Source of the DNA: Glaciozyma antarctica PI12
Taxonomy: Eukaryota > Basidiomycota > Microbotryomycetes > Kriegeriales > Camptobasidiaceae
Assembly: GCA_002917775.1 (NCBI GenBank)
Contig: KZ627158.1
Location: 592,578 to 656,577, forward strand
Reading direction: 5' to 3'
DNA length: 64,000 bases
Shown here: positions 45,576 through 56,005 of the stretch, piece by piece
How positions within the stretch are numbered: position 1 is the stretch's first letter
Layout: every line of letters begins with the position of its first letter
Position numbers and translations under genes: made by a program
Notes under the pieces: generated by a model
Databases searched by the model: none
What the model was told of the DNA's origin: nothing
Seen by the model: the letters and a program-made list of their open reading frames with translations, nothing else

Positions 45576-47910
45576 ATGCCCGCCTTCGCAGCTCCCCAGC
45601 CTGGCGCTTCCCTCCTCCTCTCGTTCGCCTCTCCGATCGCATCCTCTTCCTCCTCTCCAGCGCGGCACGACACCCTCCTCCTCCTCAGCCCCAATCGCCT
45701 ATCCGCCGTACGCGCTTTTGCAGCTCTTGAAGCGGGTTACTCGGTCGTTATCGGCGCAGGCGCTTCCGACATCTGGGACGAAGAGCTGCAGGACCGGCGC
45801 GAGCGAGCGGAGGTTGGAGTGGTGGAGTTTGAGCTGGAAGCCAAGGCGAACGAAAGAGAGTGGGGAGCATGGATCGATGCGCTGCCCGGAACGCTCAAGG
45901 ACCGGTGCATGCTGATCGTGCTCAACGATACGCTCCCTACGCTGGTGGAGAGCTCGCGCGCGAGGAGGACGTTCGCGTCGGCTCAGGACTTTCGTGCAGC
46001 AGCTAGCAAGAGGCGGTACCTCGTCAATATTGCGGATGCGCCAGCACTCTCCGACTTCAGCTGGCCGACAACGCACCGGTTCGACCTCACCCCCTCTCCC
46101 CTCTCCACCGCCGCTCCCGCCAAGTCTCCCCTCCAACTCGCCATCACCACCAACTCTTCCGCTTGCCGATTAGCGACTCGTCTACGCCGCGAAGTCGTCG
46201 CTACCCTTCCCTCTACCATCGGCTCAGCCGTCCTCGCCATCTCCTCCCTCCGCACCGCGCTCGCATCCGAATCAAAGGCGGGAAGCGGATGGAGCGAGGG
46301 AGCTGTCGAGGGAGCGGACGTCGAGATTGAGGTGGGAGGAATGTCGTTGAATCGACCGGCGGAGCAGCTCAGCCGAGCTCAGAGCGATGGGCTGGAGCGT
46401 GCGGAGGTCGCTGGGAGGCAGCTTGCGAAAGCGGACGACGAGGAGGTGGGGGAGAGGGGAATGAGTCCCTGCCGAGTCAGGGCTCTGGACAGGCGAAGAT
46501 TCTCCAACGGTGCGAGCAGCATCGGTGCCGCGAGGTTCGTTCCTCCTGATCATCGCTCGAAAGGAGTTTGCTGATGCTTCCTTTCTCCCCAGCTCCGTGC
46601 TTTCGTCCTCCGACCTCTCGACAAGCGACGAATCGGTCGCCACCTGGACCGCGCTCGAGGCCCAGCGTACTCGGATGCGCTACGTCGCTCAAATCTCCGA
46701 ATATTGGCCCCTCGACCGACTCGCCTCCGTCACCCTCTCCTCCCTCTCAGCCCCCACCACTCCCCAGCCTTCCTCTCCTCCTTCACCCACTCTCACTCCC
46801 CTCTCCTCCCGCCACTCTCTCGTCATCGCCCCTCCACCGCAAGCCGGTCGTATCCTCCTCCTCGGTACCGGACCCGGCTCGACCCTCCTCCTCACTCGCC
46901 TCGCCTACCTCTTCCTCACTTCACCCCCGGGATCTCCGTACCACGTCGACCTCTTCCTCTCCGACAAGCTCGTCCCCTCCGAGATCCTCGCCCTCATCCC
47001 TTCTCCTCGTCGCGAGGGCGTAATCATCGCACGAAAATTCCCGGGCAACGCCGAGAACGCACAGGACGAGCTCATGCGCCTCGCGGTCGAAGGAGCTCGA
47101 GCGGGGAAGACGGTGTTGAGGATGAAGCAGGGAGACCCGTTCCTATACGGACGAGGAGGGGAGGAGGTCCTCCATTTCCGTGCGGCGGGGTTCGACCCCG
47201 TCGTCATCCCCGGCTTATCGTCCTGCCTCGCTGGACCTACGATCTGCGGTATCCCCGTCACGCAGCGCGGAGTTGCCGAGTCGCTCGTCGTGTGCACTGG
47301 GGTCGGTCGAGGAGGGAGGGAAGTAGGAGTAGAGGGGTACGAGCGAGGGAAGACGCTCGTTGTCCTCATGGGCGTTGCGCGGTTAGAATCCCTCATCGCT
47401 TCCCTCCTCTCTCATTCGAAATCTCGCTACCCTCCCTACCTCCCCATCGCCCTCATCGAACGCGCTTCCTCACCTGATCAGCGAGTCGTCTCAGCGACGG
47501 TCGAGACGCTCGAGAAGGTGCTCAAGCAGCTCTCGCCTCATCGACCGCCGGGGATGATTGTCATCGGATGGGGAGTCATGTGCCTCGAGGGGACGGAGGG
47601 GAAGGGGGACATGTCGATTCTGGACGACGATGTGGGCGAGGAGAAGGATCGCGCGAGGGTCGAGGGGTGGTTGGGGAAGAAGGGGTATAGGGTTAAGGAG
47701 GGATTGGGGGATTGGGGGAGGGATCGTCGTAGAGGGTTCAGGGTTGTAGAACGGTGGAAGGGAACGCACTTGGTTTCGAGGACGCGATTTGACCTTGCGC
47801 GCGTTGACCAGCTTCACGTTCACTGCCCGTTGCTCTCTCATCGCTCGTGTTTCTCTCTCTCGCTCGTACTCTCGTCGCCAAATCACTCGCACGCAAAGGT
47901 AGTGTATTAA
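45576..47910 (+). CDS. MET1: Uroporphyrinogen-III C-methyltransferase / siroheme synthase Met1
   Basis: Makes precorrin-2 for siroheme, the cofactor of sulfite reductase in methionine and cysteine synthesis. Starts MPAFAAPQPGASLLLSFASP. The N-terminal half resembles a degenerate Met8-like NAD-binding domain (LLLLSPNRLSAVRAFAALEA, GYSVVIGAGAS). One intron lies at 46535-46592. The C-terminal half is a typical SUMT domain: ILLLGTGPGS, DLFLSDKLVPSEILALIP, VLRMKQGDPFLYGRGGEEVL, VVIPGLSSCLAGPTICGIPV, TQRGVAESLVVCTGVGR and TLVVLMGVARLESLIASLL. GDPFLYGRGGEE is the SAM/substrate signature. The tail after about codon 720 is basic and low-complexity. The N-terminal domain lacks a clear GxGxxG, so dehydrogenase/chelatase activity probably rests with a separate Met8. 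Confidence 0.9.
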
Positions 47911-47997
47911 GGACGGCGCAAATAAAGCAAGTCCCAGCCCTCGCGCTTCCAACATCAATGGATCCCTGAGAATACCGTAACCAAACCACACAAGCTC

Positions 47998-49209
47998 CTA
48001 AACGCGCGCCGCAGCCGACTCATCGACCTTGGGCACCGTCGTCGCCTCATGCTGCGCCAGTGCCGCCTTCTCCGACCCAATCGACGTAGCCTGGGTCATC
48101 TCCTCCCCGCGGTTCGAGTGACCGGGAACGAGCTGGCCTTGCTCTCCACCGGGTCCGTTGTGGAGGACGTGGCGGGCGGCGAGGGAGACGAGGATGAGGC
48201 TGCGCGAAATGAGGGTTAGCGAGGCGCGAGAAAGGAGGGAGGGGGATGCACTTGATGAGGGTGCTGGCGAAGGCGATCCAGCCGACGATCACGTAGGCCT
48301 TGATCGGGGTTTGAGCGGAGTAGGCGAGGTCCTTGCCGCTGAGCTTGACGATTTGTGCGATCACCTGGGAGCGGAAGTGTCAGGAACGCGCGGTGCGAGA
48401 GGACAAAGGGAAACGCTGCGTACAGCGTCGGGAACTCCGGGCTTCCTGATGACTCCGGACTTGGTGGCGAACGAGATCTGGAGAGCGGGAAGCTGTCAGT
48501 CTTTGCGAGTCGAGGGAGCGAGCGCGATCGCGAGACGAACTCACAGTGGCGGGAATACTGGCGAGCGAGAAGCGAGGAAAGCGGTTAGTCTTCGCAAGAG
48601 CGAGTCGCGAGGAGCTGATCTTACAGAGCACCGATCCAGAAAACGCAACTGCGAGTCAGGAGTATCAGTCACTGGCACGGATCGAACGAGGAGGGAATTC
48701 GACGCACGAGAACGCAAAGGCGGCCTCCTTCATTCGGACGGCTGGAGAGGGGTCAAAGCACGTTAGCTCGCGAGAACGACGAACTCCTTGGCGTCCGTGC
48801 ACGTACTCTTCAAGGTCTCCTGGCGGTGAGGGAGGAAGTGGCCGAGAATGTTCATAGCGAGGCAGAGCAGGGAAGCGACGCCCTGCACCTTTCATCAGCT
48901 CCCGCGTGGACGAGACTTGAAAGCGGAAACGACGTACGGCAGCGGCGGTCACGGCTCCTCCGACGTTTAGCGCGTCCTGGATGTAGAGGGTGGCTCCAGG
49001 GATCGTTTCGGCAGCCTCGTGCTTGAGATCACCTCCGACCTTGAGTCCCCAGCTCGCTAGCCCTACTACCGTCAAGCAAAGTGCCGTCGTGAGCTGGAAG
49101 AAGAAGAATCTTCGCTTGAAGAGTCAGCTCGGGTTTCCAAAGTGGCGTCACGAGGAACGAGGACGAACCGTGGCCATCGGAGGTAGTGCCCTGCGGAAGG
49201 AGTCGACAT
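47998..49209 (-). CDS. Unrecognised four-helix membrane protein
   Basis: Not recognised. Exon 1 reads MSTPSAGHYLRWPR; later exons give FFFFQLTTALCLTVVGLASW, then GLKVGGDLKHEAAETIPGAT, GVASLLCLAMNILGHFLPHR, AVRMKEAAFAFSCVFWIGAL, and TPIKAYVIVGWIAFASTLI with SLILVSLAARHVL. Four hydrophobic helices are therefore likely, with a loop of about 35 residues between the first two and a longer loop before the last. The C-terminus is hydrophilic, ending ESAAARV. This is tetraspan topology without the tetraspanin CCG signature; a MARVEL- or Tvp-like Golgi/plasma-membrane protein is possible. About seven short introns, each with standard GT-AG ends. It converges with MET1, 87 bases between stops. Confidence 0.68.
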
Positions 49210-50742
49210 GCTGAGAATAGAGGTGATTGGGGTTGAAGGCGGGGTGGGCGTGTTCGGCGTGGAGGGGAAGCTGGGGACGATGTGGAGCGGAACCAACCAG
49301 CCGTACTCCGAAAAAAGACGCTTGAGGAGAAGGTCGGTCCCGGCAGAGAGGAGAGTCACGCGTGTCAAATCTCGAGCTCAGATCTTCGATTCATTCCCTC
49401 TTTGAGTTGAGTGCTTCCGCGTCCCTCGGAATTCAGCAGATCCTCTGTCGCTCTCCATCGTGAGCAGCCTGGTAGTCAGCTCTGCTCTCAGCCCTGCCAG
49501 AAACGCCGCCAGCCACCAGCACCATTCACTCGTTCGGCTGCTGTACGAGCTGCTGAAAGCGCCACACGTCTCAGCCCCCTCCGCCAAGCAGCCGATCCCG
49601 GTCTTTTGTTACGTGACTGCGCTCTCGTAGCTCGCCAGTACCGCGTGCTCGGAAGGCCCAGAGCGGCAGGAAGAGACGTTCCTGAGAGAAGGCTATAAAT
49701 GGATCTGGACGGACGCAGTAGCTCGGCTGGCGCGAGGTGGCGTCGAAGGCGAAGGCGCTGAGAGCGGAGGGAGAGGAGCGCTGTCGAAGCGTACGGGCGT
49801 CGAGGCACGGGGAAGGAGTGGAGGAGGAAGAGGAAACTTGGAGCGTGAAAAAATCGCGGACGGGGGGTCGCAAGCTGCAGTGTTCCATCCGCGGAGACGC
49901 CTTTTGGATTTCGGCTACACCAAGTTGAAAGGGCTTCAACTTGACGGTAAAAGACGCGGTGTTGATCTGGAAGGAAAGCCTGCGCTGGAGACGCCACCGA
50001 GGCGAGAAACGAGTCTGGCACGCTGAGGTGGAGCGAGAGGATTGGTCGTTGCTCTTTGGCGGAATGGATCCTCTTCACAGCAAGCGACTGCTCGTACGAT
50101 TGTTCAGACCTTTGTGAGCTTGCCTGGGAGAGAGGAATTCAGCGAAAGCGAGCCGAGGAGTGCTCAAGCGAGGAATCAAGTCCTTTAAAGGTGGCGACTT
50201 CGGCTTCAGCATCTCCTTTCTCCTCGTACGAACTCAAGTCTCTTTCTGACCTTTTATTCCTTGAAAAAAAGAGGAGAGAGGAGAAAGAGGAAGAGGAAGA
50301 GACCCCCTGTCAAAAGTAGTACCCCTGACTCGAGTAGTAGAGAGTTGCGGCTCTAGGCGATTTCAGCTCAGCATGCTCCCTCTCGCTCCGTAGACCCGAA
50401 TCACCAGCGTACGTCTCCCTGCTCTTGCCTGTCCGTTCTACAGGTTCCCCTCCATCCCCTCCAACCCCCAACGCCGACTCTCAAACGACAATCGAACGCC
50501 CGTAGGAACTTCGAGAGATGGGACGCGAAAATTCGGTCAAGGGAGGGACCACGGGGGAGGAACGGCGGGCGTGGAACGCGCGAGGAGTGGCACGCGAGGA
50601 TGAAGGCAAGACAAATGCGTGGATGCGTTGCGTCTGGAGGGAAAGGAGAGAAGAGGGGGGAGGGGGGGACGGCTGATCCTACACGAACCAACACAGGACG
50701 CGGAACCGCTGGCTGACCTCTGTTCTCCCCACGTACAGCGAG
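49210..50742. other. Gene-poor 1.5-kb spacer upstream of RPL39
   Basis: The longest stretch without a supported gene. It serves as the divergent promoter of the membrane-protein gene and RPL39; a CGTACAG acceptor just before the RPL39 ATG suggests a 5'-UTR intron there. A TATAAAT motif is at about 49693 and a purine run (GA-rich) at 50267-50301. Both strands have open frames up to about 190 codons, but they are Arg/Ser-rich and motif-free, as chance frames in GC-rich DNA usually are. I find no tRNA, repeat or mobile element. Confidence 0.45.
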
Positions 50743-51089
50743 ATGCCTTCCAACAAGACGTTCCGCACCAAGGTCATCCTGGCCAAGGCCTCCAAGCAGA
50801 ACCGGTACGTCCTCTGCTCTACCGCGAGTCGTGATGCGGACCAGGGAACTCACGCTCACTTCTCTCTACAGTCCCATTCCCCAATGGTTCCGTCTCAAGT
50901 CTGACACCAAGATTCAGTACAACGGTGCGTGCCCAGCGCTGGCAGCAAGGTCCTAGGGGTACTTGGGGGGAGATAAACGCACCTCGAGGAACCTAGACCT
51001 CTGCGCGCCTTCCCTCCACTACGTACTGACGTTCGCTCTCTTCCACAGCCAAGCGTCGCCACTGGCGCCGCACAAAGCTCAACCTCTAA
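50743..51089 (+). CDS. RPL39: 60S ribosomal protein eL39
   Basis: Small, basic protein of the polypeptide exit tunnel. Three exons: MPSNKTFRTKVILAKASKQN plus R, then PIPQWFRLKSDTKIQYN, then AKRRHWRRTKLNL. The total is 51 residues, the family length. The first junction splits an Arg codon (CG|T) and the second follows YN. The PQWxRL, QYNAKRRxWRRTKLN motifs are diagnostic. The N-terminus MPSNKTFR replaces the usual MxxxKxFR without loss of conserved residues. A splice acceptor three bases upstream of the ATG supports a leader intron, and the long spacer upstream leaves room for a strong ribosomal-protein promoter. Confidence 0.95.
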
Positions 51090-51627
51090 ACGCCTCCCCA
51101 TATCCTCCCATCCCCATCCCGCCCTCGCCTCCGACAACTCTCATCAACCTTTACTTTCGCACTTCTCGAGCCATATCTCGGCTCGATGGGATTGCGATGG
51201 CGGACGATGCGGTGCTAGGAGCGGAGACGGATGGGGACGTGGCTGTGTGTGGTGGTGGTTTGTGGGGAGAGTGGACGTATTGGTGTGGGTCGACACATGC
51301 AAGATCGTGCTAGGCTCATGAACTGGGGAGACGCGGGAGAGGTTTGTGGTTGGGGCTAGGGAGAGAGATGCTGGGTTCCGTCGCGTGCCGCGTGGAGTAT
51401 TGGGCGAGACGACGAGGGACGAGGCTCTCTGCTTGCGCGATGCTTGCTCTTCTCCCAGATTCGGCTTCGACGAGCTAGGACTTACGAACGTGCACTCTCC
51501 CTTCGCCGAACGCTGTCTATCATTCGAAGAGTTCACAACGCGACTCGACGAGAGCGGACGAGCAGCCGCGTCCTCGGAAAGCCACGCCGTCCCGTCTCCA
51601 GCACCTCCCTCGCACGCCTGTGTCGAC
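51090..51627. other. Convergent 3' regions of RPL39 and FMC1
   Basis: About 540 bases between two converging stops. Overlapping frames on both strands show no motif, and one that runs into FMC1 exon 3 is only its antisense shadow. No RNA gene is recognised. Confidence 0.45.
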
Positions 51628-52177
51628 CTATTCATTCGAAAACATGCTCTGCAAGCTTCCCTTCCCTGCATCCAACTTCGCTCTCGCCTCCGCCATCGTC
51701 TTGGCCCTCGCACTCTCCATCGTCGGCACTTCGTCCGCCGCGAACGCCTTGGGCATATTAAGTCCCACCATGCCCGCCGACATCCTCGCGCGCTCCTCCC
51801 CTGACAGCGTGTTGGTAGGGTTATACCGCTCTACGAGTTCCTGTCGTCTTCATTAGCTTCAGAGCGGGAGAGGAGGGGGGGAGAAAGAGTACTTTGTGGA
51901 GTCGGTGAGCTTTTAGGTAGACGACCATGTTCTCTGCGTCCTTGGCGAGCTTGGAGGCTTCTGGTGAACCGACTTTGAAGGTACGACCGGACTCGAAGAT
52001 GAGCCGGAGGTGGCTCGTCACGGTCGGTGAACGCTTCGCTCGGACTTGGATCGACTGGAGGAAGCGGGAGGTGTGGTGAGCTCGTCTCTAGCTGGGCACG
52101 GACGGGGGTGCACGTACGTTCTGCACGAACTGGCGTAGCACGGAGCGGTACATCTGGGGAATAGTCGTCGTCGCCAT
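51628..52177 (-). CDS. FMC1: Fmc1-like LYR-type mitochondrial F1-ATPase assembly factor
   Basis: In yeast Fmc1 stabilises Atp12, the chaperone of the F1 alpha subunit, in the mitochondrial matrix. Three exons give MATTTIPQMYRSVLRQFVQN, then after an intron SIQVRAKRSPTVTSHLRLIF, ASKLAKDAENMVVYLKAHRL and HK, then ELVERYNPTNTLSGEERARM and a tail ending GSLQSMFSNE. The MYRSVLRQF segment is the LYR-type motif; AENMVVYLKAHR..LVERYNP is the family's closing helix with its invariant ERYNP. The intron before ELVERYNP (GTACTC to GACAG) is clear and gives a complete C-terminus. Starts of this gene and ATP11 are 93 bases apart. Confidence 0.82.
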
Positions 52178-52270
52178 CTTGTCAGGAGGAAGTCGGAGGG
52201 AGAGTAGCAAACCTCCCTCGCGTCGTCTACATCTCTTTCCCTCCTCCCCTCCACCTCCCTCCGACACATT
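52178..52270. promoter_or_regulatory. Shared 93-bp divergent promoter of FMC1 and ATP11
   Basis: Two start codons face away from each other with only 93 bases between. The sequence is mostly C/T on the plus strand (CTCCCTC-type tract). Both products assemble the F1-ATPase, so shared control is plausible. Confidence 0.6.
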
Positions 52271-53440
52271 ATGTTCGTGACTCCCCGCCTTGGTAGGCTC
52301 CTCACCACCTCCCTCAGCCCCGCCTCCCGCACCCTCTCTACCACCTCCTCTCTCCGCTCCGCCACGCCCGACTGGCAAGCCCTCATCGGCGGTCGCGAAG
52401 GCGTCGACCGCAAGCGGAAAGCGTACGAGGAGAAGTACGCTTCTGCGATGTCGGAGAAGGCGAAGGCGGAGGGAGTGAGCGTGGAGGAGCTCAAGGAGAG
52501 AAAGGCGGCGGAGCTCCAGGCTGAGGCGATGAGGAAGCGCGAGGAGCTTGCGAAGGCGACGGTGGTGCCCGGGTTGGCGGAGGCGGGTGGAGAGGGAGCG
52601 AAAGACGGGACGGTGGTGAGGCCTTTGCCGTCGGCGGAGGAGGCGCCGGTGGCGAAGAGTTCGCAAGGGTCGAGTCCAGTCAAGGTGAGCTCTCTTGCTC
52701 GTCCGAGCTCTGTGCTGTGCTGAGCTTGCGTGTGAACAACAGCCTCTCGAGGACATCCTAGACCTCTCAAAAGCGGCGACGCTCACGACGACTGAGATCT
52801 CGCAGCTCTGGACGACGTATCACCAGGCGAAGGGGTTCCTCTCGGCGGCCATTCCGACAGAGACGTACGCGCGCATGATGACGCTCGCGAAGAAGTACCC
52901 GCTCTTCGTGCTGCCTTTGGCGAGGGAGATTGTGGGAGACTTGCCCGAGGGACTGCCTGAGGGATCGAATGGCGCGGTGGAGATGCATCTTCTCGTGAGT
53001 CGCTTCGTTTCCATCGTTACGCTCCATCATCTTGCTCGAAGAGCTAACCTCTGTTGGTGCGATAGGAATGGGCTTTCCTCCCCCCTCCATCCACCGTCCT
53101 CGAACCCGTTCCCTCCCCCTCAACCGTCCTCTTCACCCCTCTCGCCGAATACAAATCCCGCCAATCCTTCGCTCAACCCTACCTCATCCTCTCGCACTAC
53201 ACCGACCTATCCCTCTCGCACGGCGTCGTCCTCATGCGCGGAGAAGTGTCGGACAACGTTGCGTTGAACGCTGTGGACGCGCAGGTCCTTGCGGTGCGGT
53301 TGCAGTTGTTTTACAACCATACGGGCAAGGGAGGGGAGAGGGAGGAGGCGAGGAAGCAGTTGTTGGAGGACTTCCATGAGCGGCCCGAGGAGTTTGATCT
53401 GGAACAGCTCATCAAGACGGCGTGGGAGCTGCCTGCGTGA
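52271..53440 (+). CDS. ATP11: ATP synthase F1 assembly factor Atp11
   Basis: Mitochondrial chaperone that binds the F1 beta subunit before assembly. The N-terminus MFVTPRLGRLLTTSLSPASR with TLSTTSSLRSA is Arg/Ser-rich without acidic residues, a good matrix-targeting peptide. A charged helix follows (KRKAYEEKYASAMSEKAKAE). After an intron come PLEDILDLSKAATLTTTEIS, QLWTTYHQAKGFLSAAIPTE and KKYPLFVLPLARE, then after another EWAFLPPPSTVLEPVPSPST, FTPLAEYKSRQSFAQPYLIL and SHYTDLSLSHGVVLMRGEVS, ending LQLFYNHTGKG and DFHERPEEFDLEQLIKTAWE. The order and motifs are those of Atp11. The frame is intact. Confidence 0.92.
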
Positions 53441-53641
53441 TGCAAGGAAATTGTTTGAAGGACTCGCGCGAGAGGCTCGAGAGGCGTTTTGATAGCTTCG
53501 TTTATACTCTCAAGCTGCGTAGGATCAAAGCTGGACGGGAGAGGAAATCAGCCGAACCAGCTCATCTCGCAGGAGAGACGACTTGGGAGACACGGCCGCT
53601 CTCTCCCTTCCCCTCCCACCTCAGCACCTTAACACCCAGCA

Positions 53642-54555
53642 ATGCCCACCATCGAAGAAGTCGACGACTTTTCCGACCCCGACGACGCCCCGCTCGACGC
53701 CCCGCCTCTCCCCCCTCCTCCCAAGCCCAAGCCCCAAGCTCCCCGCGCCCACCCCTCCATCCCCATCTCCGGCACGAACCCCAACGGCTTCCAAACCGTC
53801 GAGCCCGAAGCTGTCAAGCAGTGCGTTCCCTCTCCTCACTCGAGCGCGCGTTGGAGACTGACGTGGAGAGCAGCTGGATCGTCGTCTACCCCATCTACCT
53901 TGACGCCAAGCGCCCGCACTGCGCTGGAGCGCGCCGAGTGCCTAAGGATATCGCGCTGGAATGGCCTCTGGCGTTGGGGATTGCTCAGGCGTGCAAGGCG
54001 CTACAGATTTCTTCTGTCTTTGAGGTGCGTTCCCACCGGCTCGTGGGGGCGGGGGAGGGAGCAGGGAGCTGATGGGGTCGTGCAGCCGAACAAGACGCAT
54101 CCGAAGGATTGGGCGAACCCAGGGAGGGTACGCGTGCTGCTGAAGCAGGACGGGGAGCTCCTCAACCCCAGGATCAAGGACAGTGCGTCCCTCCTCCCCC
54201 CGTTCCCTCCCCCGCCATCCACTGACAGGAACTTCCAGAGCGCGCATTGATGAAGCATATCTGCGCCCTCATGCGCCCTCACCAGCCTATCACCCCCGCT
54301 CCAACCGCCGACAACCCCCACCCCCTTCCGCCTATCGAGAAGCGGTTCCCGCACTACTCTCCCGCCGTCTCTATGGGGATCCTCGAGGGAGCCCTGAATG
54401 GTGATGGACCGATGGGAGGGATGGGAGATATGCTGGGGAATATGCTGGGAGCTCCGGCTGGAGGAGGGGAGGAGGAGGAGGAGGTGCCGGTGGAGAAGAA
54501 GAAGGTGCCGCCGATGCTGCAGAAGCAGAGGAAGATTCGGATGAAGAAGCGATAG
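53642..54555 (+). CDS. SEC65: Signal recognition particle subunit SRP19
   Basis: Binds SRP RNA and allows SRP54 to join the particle for co-translational targeting to the ER. Starts MPTIEEVDDFSDPDDAPLDA, then a Pro-rich linker. After an intron the SRP19 core reads SWIVVYPIYLDAKRPHCAGA, RRVPKDIALEWPLALGIAQA and CKALQISSVFE; after another PNKTHPKDWANPGRVRVLL and KQDGELLNPRIKD; then KHICALMRPHQP. The YPIYLD, GRR[VI], HPKDW-NPGRVRV marks are all present. The C-terminal extension has a Gly/Met-rich patch (GMGDMLGNMLGAPAGGG), a Glu run and a basic end (KQRKIRMKKR), as in fungal Sec65. Four exons, complete. Confidence 0.92.
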
Positions 54556-54782
54556 TGGAATGTATCCATGGGGAATGTAGGATTTTGGGGGAGAGAAGGA
54601 GCAGAGAGAGGAGCAGCAGCTGGCGGTGAGCTGCTGAGTTGACACAGTTACAGCAACACGGGACTTTCTACCCCTTCCATACATCCACCTCTTCCCCCTC
54701 CTCGGTGCGAATACTACCCAAGACGTGATCTGTAGCTCGAGAAGTCAGCTCCGCCAAAGCTCCCTCGCTCCCGAACCTGAAC

Positions 54783-55621
54783 TCACCATCGCTGCCAATA
54801 CCCAACAGACGGTGCGTACCTCTCCGCTTCCTGGAAAGGACTCGGTGGCCTCATCGGTTCGGGGTACTGCTGCTGCGGTCGTTGACTAGGCGGCAGCGCC
54901 GCAACCGACTGTGCGATCCTAGCATCGCACCCATTTGAGAACGCCGCAATGACACTCGACTCCCACTCCTCCTCCGCCTCGGCCTGCAACTCCCTCTCCA
55001 CCGCTCTCGACGCTCCAGGCTCCCGCACCTCCTCAGGCTCGAGCATCATCCCCGGCGCGCGCCTCCCCTCCTTCTTCCATAGATCCTTCGCGACTCCCTC
55101 GAGCTGGACCGCCGAGAGCCCCACGGGGTCAAAAAGCGGCGGGAGCTTGGAGGCACGCACGATGGCGCGAACGACCTTGGCGGGAGGGGGAGGGTGTGGG
55201 CCGTGGTAGTAGGTATCGCTCGACCCGTTCGGCGCCAGGTCGTACTCGAGGTCGTACGCGTGTGCCGAGTCGATAGGTGCGCTCTCCTCGTTCGAGTACT
55301 TGAGCTTCTTCCGCTGCGCCAGCTCCTCCTCCTCCTCGTCTTCGTCGTCGAGTGGTGAAGGCCCGGGGGAGGAGTTGCGTCGACGACGTTGGCGGCCGCG
55401 GCGACCTCGACGCGCGGCGGCGGCGTCTTCGAGTTGGGCGGCGACAGAGATGGATTTGGTTTCGAAGAGGGCGCGGAGGTGGGAGAGCTGGTGCGCGTGG
55501 AGGTACTTGTGGAGGGAGGAGGGATCTTGAGGGAGCTGGATGGAGGGGTGGTGTGAGGTACTGCAGGGAAGAATGGTCAGCTCTCGTCTCGTTCTTGTTT
55601 GCTTCCTTGTACTCACGCCAT
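54783..55621 (-). CDS. Uncharacterised protein with a basic and an acidic region
   Basis: Not recognised. The most consistent start is an ATG whose second codon is split by an intron (donor GTGAGT at about 55616, acceptor CTGCAG), giving MATSHHPSIQLPQDPSSLHK and YLHAHQLSHLRALFETKSIS. A basic run (RRGRRGRQRRRRNSS) and an acidic run (DDEDEEEEELAQRKK) follow, then a more ordered section (AKVVRAIVRASKLPPLFDP, VGLSAVQLEGVAKDLWKKEG) and VERELQAEAEEEWESSVIAA. The C-terminus has alternative splice options near 54776-54790. Composition suggests a nuclear protein. Head-to-head with the HAD phosphatase gene. Confidence 0.6.
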
Positions 55622-56005
55622 GATTCGGCAAGAGACCGTGTGGGGAGAGGGAACGAGGAGCGCGAGGCCGCAGAACCTCTTCCTTTGCGTTCAGCTGGCT
55701 CCCTTCTTCCTCCTCCCAACGCCCTATAGAGCTCAGCTCCTCGTAGACACTTATCCGTGAGTACCAGCTCCGACTATCGCTCTCCTGGGCTTCCCAGAGC
55801 TCGCGCCAGCCCTGCCAGCTCACTCTCCCCCACGTTCATCGGCATCTCCTCCGATGACTGATCCTCTCACACCTTGCTCCTTTCAAGCCAGCAGCAAGAG
55901 CGCAGAGCTCAGCTAACGCATCTCTACGTACAGACTACAGCTCCGCAGCCAACCCCTTGCCATCCACCTCCTACCTCACTCTCCCTCCTCTCTCCCGCCT
56001 TCGCC
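55622..56005. promoter_or_regulatory. Divergent promoter between the unknown gene and the HAD phosphatase gene
   Basis: About 384 bases. On the minus strand an open frame reaches 55823 but is separated by the leader/ATG-proximal intron. Pyrimidine-rich tracts precede both starts. No RNA gene is seen. Confidence 0.4.

Noticed and set aside
45564-45578. Start of MET1 at a GTG upstream
   Set aside because: The annotated frame can begin at GTG, but the first ATG at 45576 is the normal eukaryotic start.
51620-51856. Small plus-strand protein with a hydrophobic helix (MLCKLPFPASNFALASAIVL)
   Set aside because: It is antisense to FMC1 exon 3, whose minus-strand reading gives the conserved ELVERYNP; the plus frame is a shadow.
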